Assembly (NCBI GenBank): GCA_016190375.1
Contig: JACPQR010000226.1
Location: 59,670 to 123,669 of the forward strand
Direction: 5' to 3'
DNA from: Deltaproteobacteria bacterium
GTDB lineage: Bacteria > Myxococcota_A > Polyangia > JACPQR01
Length of the DNA stretch: 64,000 bases
The position numbers and the translations under genes were made by a program. How positions within the stretch are numbered: position 1 is the first letter of the stretch; each line of letters opens with the position of its first letter. Shown piece after piece: positions 8,062 through 16,467 of the stretch. The notes beneath the pieces are model-generated. The model was not told the origin of the DNA and did no database searches. It saw only the letters and a list, made by a program, of their open reading frames with translations.

Positions 8062-8975
8062 TGTTCGACACGATCCTGCACGTCGCGTTGCTCCTCCTCT
8101 TTCCGCCGCTCGTCGTCGGCGTGGTCCAGAAGACCAAGGCGGTGTTCGCCGGGCGAGAGGGAGCGCCGGTCCTGCAGCCCTACTTCGATCTCGCGAAGCT
8201 CATGCGCAAGGGAGCGGTCTACAGCCGCACGACCACGTGGCTGTTTCGCGCGGGCCCCATCGTCGCGCTGGCCGCGGCGCTCGGGGCAGGGCTCTTCGTG
8301 CCGCTCGCGTCGAGTCGCGCGCCGATCGGCTTCGAGGGAGACGTGATCGCGGTCGCGTACCTCCTGGGTCTCGGCCGCTTCTTCACGATGGCGGCCGCGC
8401 TGGACACCGGTTCGAGCTTCGAGGGCATGGGCGCAAGCCGCGAGGCGGCCTTCGCGGCGCTCGCCGAGCCGGCGCTCTTCCTCGCGTTCGCGATCGTGTG
8501 TGTCCCGGCCGGCAGCGCCAGCTTCGCCGACGCCTGGCGCGCGTTGCCATGGAGGATGTGGCTCGAGGCACACCCCGAGCTCTTCGCTGCCGCGCTCGTC
8601 CTGTTCGCGGTGCTCCTCGCGGAGAACTCGCGCATGCCGGTCGACGACCCCAACACGCACCTCGAGCTGACGATGATCCACGAGGTGATGGTCCTGGATC
8701 ACTCCGGCCCCGACCTCGCGTTCGTCCTGTGGGCGAGCGCGGTCAAGCTCTTCGTCTTCGCGGGTCTTCTGGTCCACCTGGTCCTGCCGATCCCGGCCGG
8801 ATGGCGGGGCGCGGGCCTGTTCCTCATCGGGCTTTCGGTCGTGGCCCTGGTCGTCGGGATCGTCGAGTCGATGATGGCGCGACTGCGACTGACCCGCGTC
8901 CCCCAGTTCCTGGTCGGCGCGTCGGTGCTCGGAGCGATGGGCCTGCTCGTGGCCCTCATGGAGCGTGCGGGATGA
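8061..8975 (+). CDS. Membrane anchor subunit, HyfC/NuoH-like
   Basis: A 304-residue membrane protein of the NADH dehydrogenase subunit 1 / HyfC/HycD family, with about eight hydrophobic helices. The conserved acidic loop region that contacts the peripheral arm is present (AENSRMPVDDP, ELTMIHEVMVLDHSGPDL), as is the first-loop segment PLVVGVVQKTKAVFAGR. It couples the Fe-S/catalytic arm to the ion-pumping subunits. It overlaps the upstream gene by one base and the next gene by four (ATGA). Confidence 0.94.
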   Translation: MFDTILHVALLLLFPPLVVGVVQKTKAVFAGREGAPVLQPYFDLAKLMRKGAVYSRTTTWLFRAGPIVALAAALGAGLFVPLASSRAPIGFEGDVIAVAYLLGLGRFFTMAAALDTGSSFEGMGASREAAFAALAEPALFLAFAIVCVPAGSASFADAWRALPWRMWLEAHPELFAAALVLFAVLLAENSRMPVDDPNTHLELTMIHEVMVLDHSGPDLAFVLWASAVKLFVFAGLLVHLVLPIPAGWRGAGLFLIGLSVVALVVGIVESMMARLRLTRVPQFLVGASVLGAMGLLVALMERAG

Positions 8976-9634
8976 CCGAGTACGCGAACGCTCTGCTGGT
9001 GGTGCTCCTGGCGCTCGACCTGTACATGGTCTCGACGAGCCGCCTCGACGCCTGCATCCGCGCGAGTGCCCTTCAGGGAATCGTGCTGGCCGCGCTGCCG
9101 TTCGTGCTAGTCGGCGTGGGCGCGGGCTCGTCCGCCTCCGACGTCCTGCATCTGGGCGCGATCGCCGCCGGCACGCTGCTCGTCAAGAGCGTCTTCATTC
9201 CCTGGCTGCTCTTCCGCGCCCTGCGCGACCTGGGCTCGACGCGGGAGTTCGAGCCTTTCGTCAGCCTGCACCTGTCCCAGCTCGTCAACGGCGCGCTCTG
9301 CGGCGCGGCGTTCTGGATCGCGGCCGTCCTCCCGTGGCCGACCGCCGGCGCGAGCACGATGGCGCTGGGCGTCGGGCTGGCAACGCTCTTCATCGGCGTC
9401 TACATGACCGTCAACCGCCGCAAGACCGTCTCCCAGGTTCTCGGGTTCCTGGTCATCGAGAGCGCGCTGCTCGTCATCGGCTGGACGCTCCTTCGCCAGC
9501 CCTCGCTGATCCTGGAGATCGGGGCGCTCCTGGACGTCCTGGTGGCCGTGATGGTCATGGGCATCCTGGCGACACGCCTCGAGGCGGCCTCCGACGGCGA
9601 GCAGCCGGTCCGAGAGGTGGGTGACGAGCCGTGA
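8972..9634 (+). CDS. Small membrane subunit, HyfE/NuoK-like
   Basis: A 220-residue integral membrane protein with about seven hydrophobic segments and the arrangement of the HyfE subunit of group-4 hydrogenases, whose C-terminal half resembles NuoK. Conserved-looking positions include the acidic residues in FLVIESALL and LEIGALLDVLVAVMVM. It overlaps its neighbours by four bases on each side (ATGA upstream, GTGA downstream), so translation is coupled along the operon. Confidence 0.9.
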   Translation: MTEYANALLVVLLALDLYMVSTSRLDACIRASALQGIVLAALPFVLVGVGAGSSASDVLHLGAIAAGTLLVKSVFIPWLLFRALRDLGSTREFEPFVSLHLSQLVNGALCGAAFWIAAVLPWPTAGASTMALGVGLATLFIGVYMTVNRRKTVSQVLGFLVIESALLVIGWTLLRQPSLILEIGALLDVLVAVMVMGILATRLEAASDGEQPVREVGDEP

Positions 9635-11091
9635 CGATGCTCGTCCTCATGCTCGCAATCCCGGCTGGCTGCGCGATCCTCGCCGGGCTCGCCCGAAGAG
9701 AACGCACGGTCCTGGCCGTCTGCGTCCTGGGGAGCCTCGCGGCGGCCGCCGCGACGGTGGCCGCGGCGGCTCGGGCATTCGGCCGGCCGGTGCTGGCCCT
9801 CGGCGGTCAGCTCCTCCTCGACGCCCTGTCGGCGTATCACGCGCTCCTGGTCGTGGGAGTCTTCGCTCTCAGCTCGGTCTACGCCTGCTTCTACTTCGCG
9901 CCCGCCATCGCCTCGGGCTCCTTCGACGGACGGAAGGCGCGCCGCTTCGGCGTCCTGTGGTTCCTCTTCCTGGGCAGCATGCTCGTCACGCTCGTATCCA
10001 ACAACGTCGGCCTCATGTGGGTCGGCATGGAGGCGACGACGATCGCCTCGGCGCTCCTGGTGTGCCTCGACCGCGAGCGGCCAGCGGTGCGCGCCGCCTG
10101 GACGTACCTCCTGATGTGCTCGGTCGCGATCGCGCTGGCGCTGCTCGGCATCGTGGTCACGTGCGCCGAGGCTCGCGGCGTGGGCGGCGACGACGCGTCG
10201 ATCTTCCTGTGGACGACGCTCGAGGGGCTCGCGCCGGAGCTGAGACCCGGGCCCGTGCGTCTCGCCTTCCTCTTCGCCGTGGTCGGCTACGGCACCAAGG
10301 CCGGCCTCGCGCCGATGCACAGCTGGTTGCCCGATGCGCACGGCCAGGCTCCGACCCCAGTCTCCGCGGTTCTCTCCGGGGTCCTCTTGAACTGCGCGCT
10401 GTACTGCCTGTCCCGGTTCCTGCCGATCGTCGAGCCATCGGGGCCCGGCTGGGCCACGGGCGTCCTCGTTCCCTTCGGCGTCCTCTCGATGGCCGTGGCC
10501 GCGGCGTTCATCGTGCACGAGCGCGACGTCAAGCGCCTCCTCGCGTTCCACAGCGTCGAGCACATGGGCATCATCACGCTGGGGCTGGGCTTCGGCGCCT
10601 CGGCGGCGGCGCTCTTCCACACCCTGAACCACTCGGTCTGCAAGATGCTGACGTTCTTCTGCGCGGGTGCGCTCGCCCAGCGATACGGCACGCACGACAT
10701 GTCGCGCATGCGCGGCACCCTGAGGGCGCTGCCGATCGCCGGCGGCGGGTTCTTCGCCGGGCTCGTGGCACTGATCGGTGTCCCCCCCTTCTCGGTCTTC
10801 ATGAGCGAGCTGTGGATCGCGAAGGTGGGGATCGAGCGCGGCCACGTCGCGGCCGTCGTCGCGTTCTTCGCGGCGGCGGCGGTGGTCTTCGTCGCGGCAT
10901 TCCGGCACGCCGTGGAGATGACCTGGACGGATCCGAGCTCCAAGCCGCCCGTGGGCCCCTCCCGGGGCGTCGGTCTCGCCCTCGTCGCCGCGCCGCTCGC
11001 GGTCCTCGTCGTCCTGGGGCTCTGGATGCCGCCGGCGCTCGGTCACGTCCTCGACAGCGCGGCGTCCGTCATCGAGAGCGCCCGCCCATGA
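9631..11091 (+). CDS. Proton/cation-translocating membrane subunit, HyfF/NuoN-like
   Basis: A 486-residue antiporter-like subunit. Diagnostic features are the Glu of WVGMEATTIASALLV, the Lys of GYGTKAGLAPMHSWLPDAHG and RDVKRLLAFHSVEHMGI. The GTG at 9631 overlaps the preceding stop; an ATG at 9637 is an alternative start. With the subunit at 6070 this gives two pumping modules, fewer than the three of hydrogenase-4 (HyfB, HyfD, HyfF), which fits the six-subunit Ehr type. Its stop overlaps the next ATG (ATGA). Confidence 0.94.
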   Translation: MTMLVLMLAIPAGCAILAGLARRERTVLAVCVLGSLAAAAATVAAAARAFGRPVLALGGQLLLDALSAYHALLVVGVFALSSVYACFYFAPAIASGSFDGRKARRFGVLWFLFLGSMLVTLVSNNVGLMWVGMEATTIASALLVCLDRERPAVRAAWTYLLMCSVAIALALLGIVVTCAEARGVGGDDASIFLWTTLEGLAPELRPGPVRLAFLFAVVGYGTKAGLAPMHSWLPDAHGQAPTPVSAVLSGVLLNCALYCLSRFLPIVEPSGPGWATGVLVPFGVLSMAVAAAFIVHERDVKRLLAFHSVEHMGIITLGLGFGASAAALFHTLNHSVCKMLTFFCAGALAQRYGTHDMSRMRGTLRALPIAGGGFFAGLVALIGVPPFSVFMSELWIAKVGIERGHVAAVVAFFAAAAVVFVAAFRHAVEMTWTDPSSKPPVGPSRGVGLALVAAPLAVLVVLGLWMPPALGHVLDSAASVIESARP

Positions 11092-12587
11092 CGCCCGCGC
11101 GAGCCTCGGTGGCAAGGCCGCGTCCCTCCATCCCCGCGACCGAGAACCCCAAGGTCGTGCGTCTGGGGAGCTTGCCCCTCGGCGACGTCGAGGGTCTGCG
11201 ACGAGACGTGATCGATCGGTGCAAGGAGGGTGCGCGGCTGGTAGCCCTCTTCGTGCCTCCGCGGGCGACCGAGCTCGTGGCCGTCGTGGCCCGGGACGAC
11301 TGCGCGGACATCGCCATCCAGCGCGCGGCGCTCGCGGGCCCGAGCTACCCTGCGCTGAGCTCGGAGCTGCCCGCCGCTCAGGCCTTCGAGCGGGAGATAC
11401 TCGAGGTCCACGGCGTCCGGCCGGAGGGACACCCCTGGCTCAAGCCGCTCCGGCGCCACGACGCGCATCCGTTCTTCCAGGTGGACGGGCCCGGCATCCA
11501 CGAGGTCGCCGTCGGTCCCGTCCACGCAGGGATCATCGAGCCAGGGCACTTTCGCTTCCAGTGCGCCGGGGAGAAGGTCCTGCACCTCGAGATCCAGCTC
11601 GGCTACCAGCACCGGGGCGTAGAGCGCCTCATGCTCTCCTCGAGCCCCGCGCGGCGTATCGCGATCGCCGAGGCCATCGCCGGCGATACCACCATCGGCC
11701 ACGCGATCGCGCACGCCGCCGCGGTCGAGGCGCTCGGCGCCGGGGAGCTCCCCCTGCACGCGCAGGCGGTGCGCGCAGTCGCGCTCGAGCTCGAACGGCT
11801 CGCGAACCACGTCGGCGACCTCGGGGCGCTCTGCAACGACGTCGGCTATTTGCCCGGAGCCTCGTGGCTCGGCAGGCTGCGCGGGGAGATGCTGAACGCG
11901 CTCCTCGTGCTCTCGGGGAATCGCTTCGGCCGCGGCCTGATCAGGGTCGGAGGCGTCCGCTTCGACCTCGACTCCGGTCAGAAGCGCGAGCTGGCTGCCA
12001 GGCTCGCCGAGGTCGAGCGCGATCTGGACGCCATCGTCGAGCTGGTGCTCGACACCCCTTCGGTCGCGTCGCGCTTCGAGGGGACCGGGGTGGTCTCGCG
12101 CGAGATCGCCGAGGCGCTCGGCCTCGTGGGGCCCGTCGCGCGGGCGAGCGGTTGCGACCGCGACGTCAGGCGCGATCACCCCGCGGGTCTGTACCGCTTC
12201 GCCCAGGTTCCCGTCGCCGTCACGGAATCGGGCGACGTCATGGCGCGGGCCCTCGTTCGCGCCCTCGAGATCAAGCGTTCTCTCGAGTTCGTGCACGACC
12301 AGCTCCGCGAGCAGCCCGAGGGACCGGCACGAAGCAGGCAGCTCGCCCTCGAGCCGACTCCCGCTCGGCCGGACCGGCTGGTCGTCTCGCTCGTCGAGGG
12401 CTGGCGCGGCGAGATCGCCCACGTGGCGATGACCGACGCGGACGGAGCGATCGCCGCCTACCAGATCGTCGATCCGTCGCTGCACAACTGGCTCGGTCTC
12501 GCGATGGCGCTGAGGGATGGCGAGATCTCCGACTTCCCGCTCTGCAACAAGAGCTTCAACCTCTCCTACGCGGGGCACGACCTCTGA
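11088..12587 (+). CDS. Hydrogenase-related large subunit (NuoC-NuoD/HyfG-like) without NiFe ligands
   Basis: A 499-residue fusion of a NuoC-like domain (residues 20-125, EREILEVHGVRPEGHP) and a NuoD/HyfG large-subunit domain (135-499). In true group-4 hydrogenases the NiFe site is held by two CxxC motifs. Here the first aligns to EAIAGDTTIGHA, with Ala198 and Thr201 in place of Cys. The second aligns to DPSLHNW, with Ser464 and Asn467 in place of Cys. The protein therefore cannot hold a NiFe centre and resembles complex I NuoD and the Ehr (energy-converting hydrogenase related) proteins described in Geobacter and relatives. What it reacts with is unknown. It overlaps neighbours by 4 and 1 bases. 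Confidence 0.93.
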   Translation: MTPARASVARPRPSIPATENPKVVRLGSLPLGDVEGLRRDVIDRCKEGARLVALFVPPRATELVAVVARDDCADIAIQRAALAGPSYPALSSELPAAQAFEREILEVHGVRPEGHPWLKPLRRHDAHPFFQVDGPGIHEVAVGPVHAGIIEPGHFRFQCAGEKVLHLEIQLGYQHRGVERLMLSSSPARRIAIAEAIAGDTTIGHAIAHAAAVEALGAGELPLHAQAVRAVALELERLANHVGDLGALCNDVGYLPGASWLGRLRGEMLNALLVLSGNRFGRGLIRVGGVRFDLDSGQKRELAARLAEVERDLDAIVELVLDTPSVASRFEGTGVVSREIAEALGLVGPVARASGCDRDVRRDHPAGLYRFAQVPVAVTESGDVMARALVRALEIKRSLEFVHDQLREQPEGPARSRQLALEPTPARPDRLVVSLVEGWRGEIAHVAMTDADGAIAAYQIVDPSLHNWLGLAMALRDGEISDFPLCNKSFNLSYAGHDL

Positions 12588-13336
12588 TGAAGAGCGCCCT
12601 CGTCGCGCGACTCAGGCAGGGACACCGCACGCTGGACTACCCCGCGGGCAAGGTGGAGCTGCCCTCCCGCTTCCGGGGCATGCCCGCGCTCGACGCCTCG
12701 CGGTGCCCGGAGGGCTGCGGGGTCTGCACCCGGGCCTGCCCGACTGGCGCGATCGGGCAGCCGCTCCGGATCGACCTCGGCAAGTGCCTCTTCTGTCCTG
12801 CCTGCGCCGGTGCCTGCCCCGAGCAGGCTATCTCGTTCGGGCGGGATCACCGACTCGCGGTGCGGGAGCGGGCCGATCTGTCCGTCGGGGCCGGGGACGG
12901 ACCGCGCCTCGCTCGCGCGCTCGACCTCGAGGCCACGAGGCTGTTCGGTCGTTCGTTGAAGCTCCGGCAGGTCTCGGCCGGCGGCTGCGGCGCCTGCGAG
13001 GCGGAGCTCGTCGCCCTCGGCAACGTCGTCTTCGACCTCGGGCGCTTCGGGGTGCAGTTCGTCGCCTCGCCGCGCCACGCCGACGGGCTCGTCGTGACCG
13101 GTCCCGTGAGCCAGAACATGAGATCGGCGCTCCTCGAGACCTTCGATGCGATCCCCGCGCCGCGAATCGTCATCGCCGTGGGCGCCTGCGCCCTGAGCGG
13201 CGGCCCATTCGCCGGATCGGCGGTGTGTGAAGGTGGCGTTCCCCCCGAGATCCCCGTCGACTTGTTCGTGCCCGGCTGTCCTCCGCATCCGCTGACGGTC
13301 CTCGACGGGCTCCTGCGGCTTCTCGGGAGGATCTAG
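12587..13336 (+). CDS. Fused ferredoxin / NuoB-like small subunit of Ehr-like complex
   Basis: A 249-residue fusion of what are usually two proteins (HyfH and HyfI, or NuoI and NuoB). Residues 36-85 hold two 4Fe-4S ferredoxin motifs: Cys40, 44, 47, 51 and Cys67, 70, 73, 77. The first is CxxxCxxCxxxC rather than CxxCxxCxxxCP. Residues 125-249 are the small subunit with a complete proximal cluster set: Cys134 and Cys137 in GGCGACE, Cys201 in GACALSGG and Cys231 in PGCPPHP. The electron wire is thus intact although the large subunit lacks NiFe ligands. It is the last gene of the operon; its stop overlaps that of the convergent lipoprotein gene. Confidence 0.93.
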   Translation: MKSALVARLRQGHRTLDYPAGKVELPSRFRGMPALDASRCPEGCGVCTRACPTGAIGQPLRIDLGKCLFCPACAGACPEQAISFGRDHRLAVRERADLSVGAGDGPRLARALDLEATRLFGRSLKLRQVSAGGCGACEAELVALGNVVFDLGRFGVQFVASPRHADGLVVTGPVSQNMRSALLETFDAIPAPRIVIAVGACALSGGPFAGSAVCEGGVPPEIPVDLFVPGCPPHPLTVLDGLLRLLGRI

Positions 13337-14388
13337 CGCCGCAGCAGCTCCACCGCCCGCTGCTTCAGGACGTCCGGCCAGCCGGGCGCCGACAGGCGAA
13401 CCATCACCTCGCCGCCGGCGCCCTCGACGACGAAGTCGAGCTCGTCGAGGTCGATCGAGCAGGGAGGCATCCGGCCCGCCGCGACCATCGCGCGGTTGCA
13501 TTCGAGCCAGCGGCCGAGGTCCTGGACGCTCCCGGCCTCCGGCGCAGGTCGCGGGGGTTCGGCGGACAGGCGCACGACGACGCCGTCGCGCAATTGCTCG
13601 ATCCGGTAGATGCGGTGGCGGACGCTCTCCAGGGGGCACTGGCGGCGCTGCGCGTAGTCGATGCCCTCGCAGGCTCTCTCGGGGCTCCGGGGCTCCGCGG
13701 CCGAGACGAAGGCGCGGGTGGGCGCCCTCGGCAGCGCGCGGAGGCGACGGCCGGCGGCGACCGAGGGAGACGGGCCGCGACCCATCGTCACCCTCGAGCG
13801 GTAGGGCAGCGGCTGATGGACGAAGGACCTGAAGGGCGCCTCGACGTGCGAGTACGAGCGGCGATTCGCGCGATCGTCGATCGCGTCGTAGAAGGGGGTG
13901 TGGTAGGCGCGAGCCGTCACGGGGTCCACGAGGAACGCTGTCGTGCGGTCGATTCGCGCCTCTCCTCGACCGAGGCTCCACCTGAGACGAATGGCGTCGA
14001 CGTTCTCGGGGACGACGCCAGGGGGCAGCTCGAAGGTCAGATCGAGCCTCGAGCGGCCGAACGGTGCGATCGGACGGACGCCGGTCTGGTCGGGCGAGAT
14101 CGTATGGAAGGCGACGTCGTCTCGGGTGAGCAGGTCCAGCTCGATCCTTCCCGGATCTAGCTCGAGGTCCCTCGAGGTCGCGCTCTCGACCTCGATCACC
14201 ACGCGGGCTCGCGTCCCCTCGGGGCCCACAGACCGCACCCGGACGCCGACCTGCTCGCGAAGGGCGTCGACCAGGATCTCGAGCTCGGCCGCGTCGTAAG
14301 CGGCCGGCGGCTTCGGGCCGGGCGCGCTCGGCCTCGGCGCCCTGGAGCATCCGATCGAGAGGAGAATCGCCACGCAGGTGAGCTTCAT
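13333..14388 (-). CDS. Lipoprotein of unknown function
   Basis: A 351-residue predicted lipoprotein: MKLTCVAILLSIGC gives a short signal peptide with lipobox LSIGC, then a Pro-rich stretch. The mature part has an alpha/beta N-terminal region (EILVDALREQVGVRV) and a C-terminal domain with several Cys (ACEGIDYAQRRQC, LECNRAMVAAGRMPPC). No family was recognised. The ATG at 14388 is preferred over the open upstream frame because the signal peptide begins there. It converges on the Ehr-like operon, sharing 4 bases at the stops. Association with the complex is not implied. Confidence 0.75.
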   Translation of the reverse strand: MKLTCVAILLSIGCSRAPRPSAPGPKPPAAYDAAELEILVDALREQVGVRVRSVGPEGTRARVVIEVESATSRDLELDPGRIELDLLTRDDVAFHTISPDQTGVRPIAPFGRSRLDLTFELPPGVVPENVDAIRLRWSLGRGEARIDRTTAFLVDPVTARAYHTPFYDAIDDRANRRSYSHVEAPFRSFVHQPLPYRSRVTMGRGPSPSVAAGRRLRALPRAPTRAFVSAAEPRSPERACEGIDYAQRRQCPLESVRHRIYRIEQLRDGVVVRLSAEPPRPAPEAGSVQDLGRWLECNRAMVAAGRMPPCSIDLDELDFVVEGAGGEVMVRLSAPGWPDVLKQRAVELLRR

Positions 14389-14482
14389 GGAGAGACGACG
14401 ACCGCAAGCTCCGGGCCATCGCGGCCCCGGCGCTCCGGGCCCGCGCGAACGCCACGCCGAGGCAAGGCGCCTCGCGTCCGGT

Positions 14483-14905
14483 CTACCGCGAGACCCGGAC
14501 CGAGCCCGCCATCCCTGCCGTCTCCCACGGAAGGCACACGTAGCGGTAGATCCCTGGCTCGTCGAACCGGTGTGCGAACTGGCCTCCGGGCTGCACCTCT
14601 CCCGAATCGAACGGAATGGCGGCCGAGGGGAACTCGACATGGGCGGGGTCCGCGGCCAGAGAAGGATCCGCCGTGACGGTGTGGGTCAGTGCGGAGGTGT
14701 TCCTCCACACGACCGTGGCGCCACGCCGCACGTCCAGGAAGCTCGGTTCGAACGTCTTGCGGTCCGTCATGGCCACGAGCGGCCGATCCTTCGAGCTCGC
14801 GAGCTCGATCTTCTGCGCTGCGCCACATCCGGGCGCGCCCGTGCACACTGCGGTGAGCGCCGCCGCCAGGAACCAGCCCTTCCCCGCGCCTCGATTCGCC
14901 TCCAT
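14483..14905 (-). CDS. Cupredoxin-like exported protein with an altered type-1 copper site
   Basis: A 140-residue exported blue-copper-fold protein. The signal sequence covers residues 1-27 and could be lipoprotein-type at Cys27. The plastocyanin/amicyanin-like domain ends GIYRYVCLPWETAGMAG. The first ligand His75 is in ALTHTVT, the Cys is 124 and the Met is 132. The second His of the normal CxxHxxxGM motif is Trp127 here, and the codon is TGG, not one base from a His codon. So the fold is clear but a normal type-1 copper site is not. A very good Shine-Dalgarno AGGAGG lies 5 bases before the ATG. Confidence 0.88.
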   Translation of the reverse strand: MEANRGAGKGWFLAAALTAVCTGAPGCGAAQKIELASSKDRPLVAMTDRKTFEPSFLDVRRGATVVWRNTSALTHTVTADPSLAADPAHVEFPSAAIPFDSGEVQPGGQFAHRFDEPGIYRYVCLPWETAGMAGSVRVSR

Positions 14906-14960
14906 GCCAACCTCCTCGTCGGGGGCGAAGCTGGGGTCGCGAATCGAGCGATCAATCCCC

Positions 14961-15464
14961 CTATAGCGGGCCGCAGAAACCGAACTGGCAGCCTGCGCCC
15001 GTCTCGCAGACGATGCCGCACCCGCCGCAGTTGAACGGATCCTGGAATATCGCCGTGCAGCCGGCGCCCTGACCGCCGAACGGGCGATCGCAGCACACGG
15101 GGCGTTCGGGATCGGTGCAGGGCTCGACATCGGCGCAGGCGCTGGCGGCGCACTCGCCTTGCACGCAACCCGCACGCCCCGGGCACACTCTGCCGCACTC
15201 CCCGCAGTTGAAGGGATCCTCGAGGATCCTCGTGCAGCCGGGCCGGGGCAGCCCTTCCGGCCGATCGCAGCAGACCGGCGCCTGCGGATCCGGGCAGCTC
15301 ACCTCGAGATCGGAGCACTGCTGACCCGGGCCCTGTCCGTCCTGGTCACCTGGCCCGCTGCCCTCCGGTCGCGTCGCATTTGCCCCACCGCTGAAGGTGC
15401 CGGGAGGGCGTTCGAGCTCGGCGCCGTTGCAAGCCCCGACGAGGAGCAGCCACACTGGACTCAT
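14961..15464 (-). CDS. Cys-rich lipoprotein with two CDRP/DPFNCGxCG repeats
   Basis: A 167-residue lipoprotein starting MSPVWLLLVGAC (lipobox LVGAC), followed by a Gly/Asp/Gln linker. Two copies of a ~50-residue Cys-rich repeat follow, containing PVCCDRP, DPFNCGECGRVC or DPFNCGGCGIVC, and GxC. The repeat resembles the DPxNCGxCGxxC modules seen again in the large protein at 42510-48275 and common in myxobacterial surface proteins. An in-frame ATG at 15479 is an alternative start. The perfect palindrome at 15513-15572 lies just upstream, in what would be its leader or promoter region. Confidence 0.82.
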   Translation of the reverse strand: MSPVWLLLVGACNGAELERPPGTFSGGANATRPEGSGPGDQDGQGPGQQCSDLEVSCPDPQAPVCCDRPEGLPRPGCTRILEDPFNCGECGRVCPGRAGCVQGECAASACADVEPCTDPERPVCCDRPFGGQGAGCTAIFQDPFNCGGCGIVCETGAGCQFGFCGPL

Positions 15465-15512
15465 CCGGACGGCGACCATGCAAGGGCAACGAGCAACGTC
15501 CGAGCCAGTTGC

Positions 15513-15580
15513 GGGGACGAGGTTAACAAGTTCACGAATGGGCGCTTTCGTGAACTTGTTAACCTCGTCCCCATTTTTTT
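15513..15580 (+). repeat. Perfect 26-bp inverted repeat followed by a T-run
   Basis: Bases 15513-15538 and 15547-15572 are exact reverse complements (26 of 26) around an 8-base loop. The arms include GTTAACAAGTTCAC, far more AT-rich than the surroundings. Seven T's follow at 15574-15580, so on the + strand it looks like an intrinsic terminator. No + strand gene ends there, however: the nearest + gene starts about 50 bases later. It may be a REP/palindromic mobile element inserted between divergent genes. No second copy was seen in this window. Confidence 0.85.
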
Positions 15581-15630
15581 CGCTCTGGCTTTGACGGGCT
15601 GGCGGACGGGTGTCATCGTGCCCGCCCGTG

Positions 15631-16467
15631 ATGCTGAAGCATTTGTGGAGTTTTGTGACAGCGACGACATTCATCACCGGTTCCGGCTGCGCGGTACGGG
15701 CCCTCGAGCCTCGTGGGCCGACGCCAGGAGTGCCCTACTTCTCGGTGGCGACGTTCAACGTCGAGCTGCGTTCGTGGGACGATGCGGCGACCGTCGAGGC
15801 GGTCGGGGCGACGGAAGCCGACGTGGTGTGCATGCAGGAGGTCACCTTCGACTGGGAGGCAGTGCTCCGCGAGAGGTACGCGAAGGCCTATCCGTACATG
15901 CTCTTCGAGCCGCGCAAGGGAGCGGGCGGCCTCGGGGTCCTGTCGCGCTTCCCGCTGAGCGACCTCGGCCTCGTCACCGAGCCTCATGGCTGGCACCCGG
16001 CGTGGCGACTCGGGGCCGCCAGCCCCGCCGGAACGATCGAGATCTTGATTGTCCACCTGCGGGCCCTGATCCGGGGCGAGTCCGGAGTCGTCGGATCGAT
16101 CCTGGACGTGGGCGCCGACCACCGCGATGAGATCGAGCTCTTCATGGGCGAAGATCCGCCTCCCGCCCTCGTGGTCGGAGACTTCAATGAAGGCACCGGC
16201 GGCGACGCCGTGCGCTACCTCGAGGACCTCGGCTTCACGAACGCCCTGCCGCTTTTCCACCCGGGTCAGGAGACGTGGCGCGGTCGCGGCCTCGCGGGAC
16301 AGCTCGGGGCGACGGTGGACCACGTCCTGTTCGACGAGAGGTTCGAGCCGCTCCATGCGTGGGTGGTCCCGAGAGGAAACTCCGATCACCTGCCGGTCGT
16401 GACCGAGCTCGAGCTGGCGGCTACCACTGATACGCCCCCGCAAGGCCGAGATGGAAGCGACGGTTGA
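15631..16467 (+). CDS. Endonuclease/exonuclease/phosphatase (EEP) family exported hydrolase
   Basis: A 278-residue EEP-fold enzyme. Catalytic motifs in order are FNVELRS (Asn), CMQEV (Glu, metal ligand), LVVGDFNE (Asp/Asn), DHVLFDE and the C-terminal GNSDHLPV (Asp-His pair). The N-terminus is hydrophobic with Cys20 (TGSGC), suggesting export, possibly as a lipoprotein. The substrate may be nucleic acid, a sphingomyelin-like lipid or an inositol phosphate; it cannot be told. ATG 15631 starts the signal peptide; 15610 is an in-frame alternative. No strong RBS is visible. The 3' end overlaps the convergent gene by 47 bases. Confidence 0.88.
   Translation: MLKHLWSFVTATTFITGSGCAVRALEPRGPTPGVPYFSVATFNVELRSWDDAATVEAVGATEADVVCMQEVTFDWEAVLRERYAKAYPYMLFEPRKGAGGLGVLSRFPLSDLGLVTEPHGWHPAWRLGAASPAGTIEILIVHLRALIRGESGVVGSILDVGADHRDEIELFMGEDPPPALVVGDFNEGTGGDAVRYLEDLGFTNALPLFHPGQETWRGRGLAGQLGATVDHVLFDERFEPLHAWVVPRGNSDHLPVVTELELAATTDTPPQGRDGSDG

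Noticed and set aside
5461..8975. Overlapping long frames (866 and 1057 codons) across the Ehr genes
   Set aside because: They include the out-of-frame start of the real genes and Arg-rich nonsense; the real genes start at 6070 and 8061 with overlapping TGATG.
11088..12587. Active NiFe hydrogenase
   Set aside because: All four NiFe ligand cysteines are missing and no maturation genes are present.
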